NCBI RefSeq assembly: GCF_051262515.1
Contig: NZ_JBIMER010000011.1
Span: 1-64,000, forward strand
Length of the DNA: 64,000 bases
Reading direction: 5' to 3'
Source of the DNA: Arthrobacter_N sp051262515
GTDB taxonomy: Bacteria; Actinomycetota; Actinomycetes; Actinomycetales; Micrococcaceae
Shown here one piece after another: positions 61,918 to 64,000 of this stretch (position 1 is its first letter; each line of letters starts with the position of its first letter). Made by a program: the position numbers and the translations under genes. The notes beneath the pieces are model-generated. The model was not told the origin of the DNA, did not search any database, and saw only the letters and a program-made list of their open reading frames with translations.

Positions 61918-61961
61918 CCGGACGAGGGGTGCCGTACCCGGTGTGCGACAAGACGGCCCGC
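61918..61961 (+). ncRNA. Guanidine-III riboswitch (ykkC-III)
   Basis: CCGGACGAGG followed by GCCGTACCCGGT and ACAAGACGGC reproduces the conserved core of the guanidine-III aptamer in order and spacing, as I remember its consensus. CCGG near the start pairs with CCGG of TACCCGGT to form one helix, and GCCGT pairs with ACGGC to form the pseudoknot. The ribosome site GGGAGG (61962-61967) follows immediately and could be freed when guanidine is bound. It sits directly before a guanidinium exporter gene. Confidence 0.85.
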
Positions 61962-61972
61962 GGGAGGCCGTC

Positions 61973-62287
61973 ATGTCGTGGGTTGTTTTGGTGTTGTCCG
62001 GGGTCCTCGAGGCCGTGTGGGCTACGGCGTTGGACAAGTCCGCGGGATTCAGCCGCCCCGTCCCCAGCACCGTCTTCGTGGTGGCGCTGGTCCTGAGCAT
62101 GGGAGGGCTGGCCTACGCGATGCGCGAGCTCCCGGTGGGCACGTCCTACGCCGTGTGGGTCGGAATCGGGGCGGTGCTCACCGTCGCGTACGCGATGGCC
62201 ACCGGCGTCGAATCGGTGTCCCTGCTCAAGGTGCTGTTCCTGGCGATGATCGTCGGCGGCGTCGTGGGGCTGAAGACCGTGCACTAG
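61973..62287 (+). CDS. gdx: Guanidinium exporter Gdx (SugE), SMR family
   Basis: A 104-residue protein with four membrane helices. The SMR active Glu is Glu13 in SGVLEAVWATAL, the arrangement of Gdx/SugE rather than EmrE. GTSYAVWVGIGAVLT is the typical helix-3 motif. It works as a dual-topology dimer exchanging guanidinium for protons. GGGAGG is five bases before the ATG, and the guanidine-III riboswitch precedes it. It ends in a four-base tail overlap with the convergent epimerase gene. Confidence 0.9.
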   Translation: MSWVVLVLSGVLEAVWATALDKSAGFSRPVPSTVFVVALVLSMGGLAYAMRELPVGTSYAVWVGIGAVLTVAYAMATGVESVSLLKVLFLAMIVGGVVGLKTVH

Positions 62288-63129
62288 TGGCGGGGAGCCG
62301 CCTTGTCTTCGAGCATCGCCCGGTAGCCCTGGCGGAACGTCGGGTAGGCGAGGTCGAAACCGGTGGACCGCAGTCGCGCGTTGGACAGCCGCCGGTTCCC
62401 GCCGCGCGTCGTCGTCGTCTCGCCGACGCGCGGTTCGGGCAACCCGAGCTCGGCGGCCAGGAAACGCAGCACGTCGCCCAGCTCGGCCGGATCGTCGTCG
62501 ACGCCCACGTACAGCGGCGCGGGTTCGGCCACGGACGTGGTCAGGTGGACGATCGCGGCGGCGGCGTCGTCGCGGTGGATGCGGTTGGTGGGGTGGGACC
62601 CGGACGGCACGACGGCGGTGCCCGCCCTGAGCGTGTCGATCAGCCGGGTGCGCCCCGGCCCGTAGATCCCGGAAAGCCGCAGGACGATCCCGTCCGGTCG
62701 GCGGCCGTGCAGCGTGCGCTCGGCCTCCCGCATGAGGCCCCCCGTGGCCGACGCGGGGTTGGCGGGGGTGTCCTCGTCCACCATTGCGCCGGCCGCGTCG
62801 CCGTAGACGGTGGTGGAGGAGACGAACAGGAACCGCCGCGGGGTGACGCCGTCCCGCCCCAGCGCGTCGAGAACGTTCGCGAGGCCGTGGACGTACGTCC
62901 TGCGGTAGGCGTCAGCGGAGCGTTCCCCGGCCGCCGGGGTGTAGACGACGACGTCCGTCCCGGCGGGGATCGGCGGCAGCTCGCCGGTCAGGTCCGCGGC
63001 GACACCGGCAATCGGCTGCGGCAAACGGGACGGGTTGCGGCGCCACCCCGTGACGTGGTGTCCGGCGGCCGCGAAACGCAGCCCCGCCTCGGTGCCGAGG
63101 TCCCCGCAACCGGCGATCAGGATGTTCAT
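62284..63129 (-). CDS. NAD-dependent epimerase/SDR-like protein (YeeZ type)
   Basis: A 281-residue extended-SDR protein. The Rossmann motif is GCGDLGTEAGLRFAAAGH at the N-terminus, followed by SSTTVYGD with the catalytic Thr/Tyr region and RLSGIYGPGR. The YxxxK is modified (VYGDAAG), so an ordinary epimerase reaction is doubtful. ATG 63129 is set by an ATGA overlap with the glycosyltransferase stop. Confidence 0.83.
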   Translation of the reverse strand: MNILIAGCGDLGTEAGLRFAAAGHHVTGWRRNPSRLPQPIAGVAADLTGELPPIPAGTDVVVYTPAAGERSADAYRRTYVHGLANVLDALGRDGVTPRRFLFVSSTTVYGDAAGAMVDEDTPANPASATGGLMREAERTLHGRRPDGIVLRLSGIYGPGRTRLIDTLRAGTAVVPSGSHPTNRIHRDDAAAAIVHLTTSVAEPAPLYVGVDDDPAELGDVLRFLAAELGLPEPRVGETTTTRGGNRRLSNARLRSTGFDLAYPTFRQGYRAMLEDKAAPRH

Positions 63130-63881
63130 GCCCGTTTGCCTCTCCATGTCTTCCGTCCTTTCGTGGTCCGGGCGACCCAACGGCCGCCCGGCCCGAGCTC
63201 GGTCCAATTCAACCGCAGTGTGCGCGCCGCCAGGCGGAAGCGCCGCGCGGCGGCCGCCCGGGAATGGAACATCCGCCCGGCGACTCCCACCCGCAGGCGT
63301 GCGTCGAACCGCACCCTGGCGTCCGGCCCCAGGCGGCAACTGAGGTCCAGGTCGTCGTGCACGTCCTGGCGGTCGCGCGCGACGAGCGGCCCCACCCGCT
63401 CCCACACCCGGCTCCGGAACGCCATGTTGGAACCCCACAGCGGGACGGCCGCGATGGCGCTGCCCGCGCCCAGGAAATAGCCCGCGGCATACAGCACGGC
63501 GGCCGCCCGGCCGGACCGGCGCGGGAGGTCGTAGAAGGTTCCGGGCCCGGTCAGCGCGTCCAGGCGGGGATCGGCGTCGAACGCGGCGGCGATGCGTTCC
63601 AACCAGTCCGCGGGGGGCCGGGTGTCGGCGTCGCACCGGACGACGATGTCGCCGTCGGCCGCGTCGTAGCCCCGCGCCGCCGCCGCGGGGATGCCGCGCG
63701 CCGGCTCCACGACGACCTCCGCGCCCGCGGTCCGGGCGATCCGCGCGCTCGCGTCCGAGCATCCGTTGTCCACGACCACCACCTGGTTGGCGGGACGGGT
63801 CTGGGCCGCGAGGAGGCGCAGCAGGACGGCGAGGTGATCGGCGTCGTCCAGGACGGGCACGACGACGCAGAGCCGGGTCAT
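63126..63881 (-). CDS. Family 2 glycosyltransferase
   Basis: A 251-residue GT-A transferase with VVVPVLDDADHLAVLLRLL, VVVVDNGCSDASARI, the metal-binding VRCDADTRPP and a later GSNMAFRS and DVHDDLDLS. Such enzymes transfer sugars to lipid or glycan carriers; no membrane anchor is obvious. It is coupled to the epimerase-like gene downstream and to the membrane gene upstream by four-base overlaps. Confidence 0.88.
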   Translation of the reverse strand: MTRLCVVVPVLDDADHLAVLLRLLAAQTRPANQVVVVDNGCSDASARIARTAGAEVVVEPARGIPAAAARGYDAADGDIVVRCDADTRPPADWLERIAAAFDADPRLDALTGPGTFYDLPRRSGRAAAVLYAAGYFLGAGSAIAAVPLWGSNMAFRSRVWERVGPLVARDRQDVHDDLDLSCRLGPDARVRFDARLRVGVAGRMFHSRAAAARRFRLAARTLRLNWTELGPGGRWVARTTKGRKTWRGKRA

Positions 63882-64000
63882 GCGCGTCCGCCCGCCGGGC
63901 CGGTCGCCGCGAGCGCGCCGACGAGCGCGCCGGCGACCGCCGCCGCGAGGTCGCCGATCGTGTCCACGTACCCGACGCCGATCTCGGGGGCGAGGAACGA
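63878..64000 (-). CDS. C-terminal end of a membrane protein (partial)
   Basis: The final 40 codons of a gene cut by the window edge. They read DTIGDLAAAVAGALVGALAA near the end, a hydrophobic, Ala/Gly-rich membrane helix, and finish PAGGRA. The TGA overlaps the ATG of the glycosyltransferase by four bases. Family cannot be told from this fragment. Confidence 0.65.
   Translation of the reverse strand, partial: SFLAPEIGVGYVDTIGDLAAAVAGALVGALAATGPAGGRA

Overview
The window is high-GC, gene-dense DNA whose gene order and families point to an actinobacterium of the Micrococcales, most likely Micrococcaceae (Arthrobacter-like). The evidence is a LAL-type ben regulator, a BenC reductase with an FCD tail, RamB next to aceA, a small SRP RNA beside dnaX, tRNA genes without an encoded CCA, and apparently leaderless promoters. 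No CRISPR array, phage module, rRNA operon or replication origin was seen. Positions and readings come from inspection of the sequence; no database search was run.

Layout. 0-5 kb: an ArsA-like ATPase, a small Cys-Cys-ending protein and the CstA transporter, then an SSI-type protease inhibitor lipoprotein coupled to a conserved cytosolic protein. 5.1-8.3 kb: a large secreted subtilase. 8.3-27.2 kb: what looks like an ectoine/hydroxyectoine uptake and breakdown region. It holds an Ehu-type ABC transporter (ehuBCDA), an EutD/DoeA-like M24 hydrolase, an M20 deacetylase, two transaminases, an aldehyde dehydrogenase, a giant FAD/FeS D-2-hydroxyacid dehydrogenase, a divergent NAD-dependent 2-hydroxyacid dehydrogenase, an MHS-type transporter and two FCD-type GntR regulators. 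lysC sits inside this region. Three promoter regions share a TTGTCNNCAA-like palindrome, so one regulon is likely. 27.2-32.1 kb: housekeeping genes recR, dnaX, gluQRS, ffs and tRNA-Ser(GGA). 32.3-35.9 kb: a three-gene operon with two multicopper-oxidase proteins that look like complementary halves. 36-39 kb: an IPNS-like oxygenase, a LytR_C protein and a DsbA-family oxidoreductase.

39-49.1 kb: benzoate catabolism (benE, then benABCD, benK and benR on the other strand) delivering catechol; the catechol-cleavage genes are not in the window. 49.4-54.1 kb: the glyoxylate bypass (aceA, aceB) with divergent ramB, which fits acetyl-CoA arising from benzoate and acetate from ectoine. 54.2-59.6 kb: secreted and envelope proteins, a truncated katE remnant and a YciI protein. 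59.6-61.1 kb: an intact IS3-family element inserted in the remnant of another transposase. 61.1-64 kb: a UDG-like protein, a guanidine-III riboswitch controlling a Gdx/SugE guanidinium exporter, and a coupled set of an SDR-type epimerase, a glycosyltransferase and a truncated membrane protein.

The strongest leads are the ectoine regulon with its unusual enzyme set, the split multicopper oxidase operon, and the guanidine-III riboswitch.
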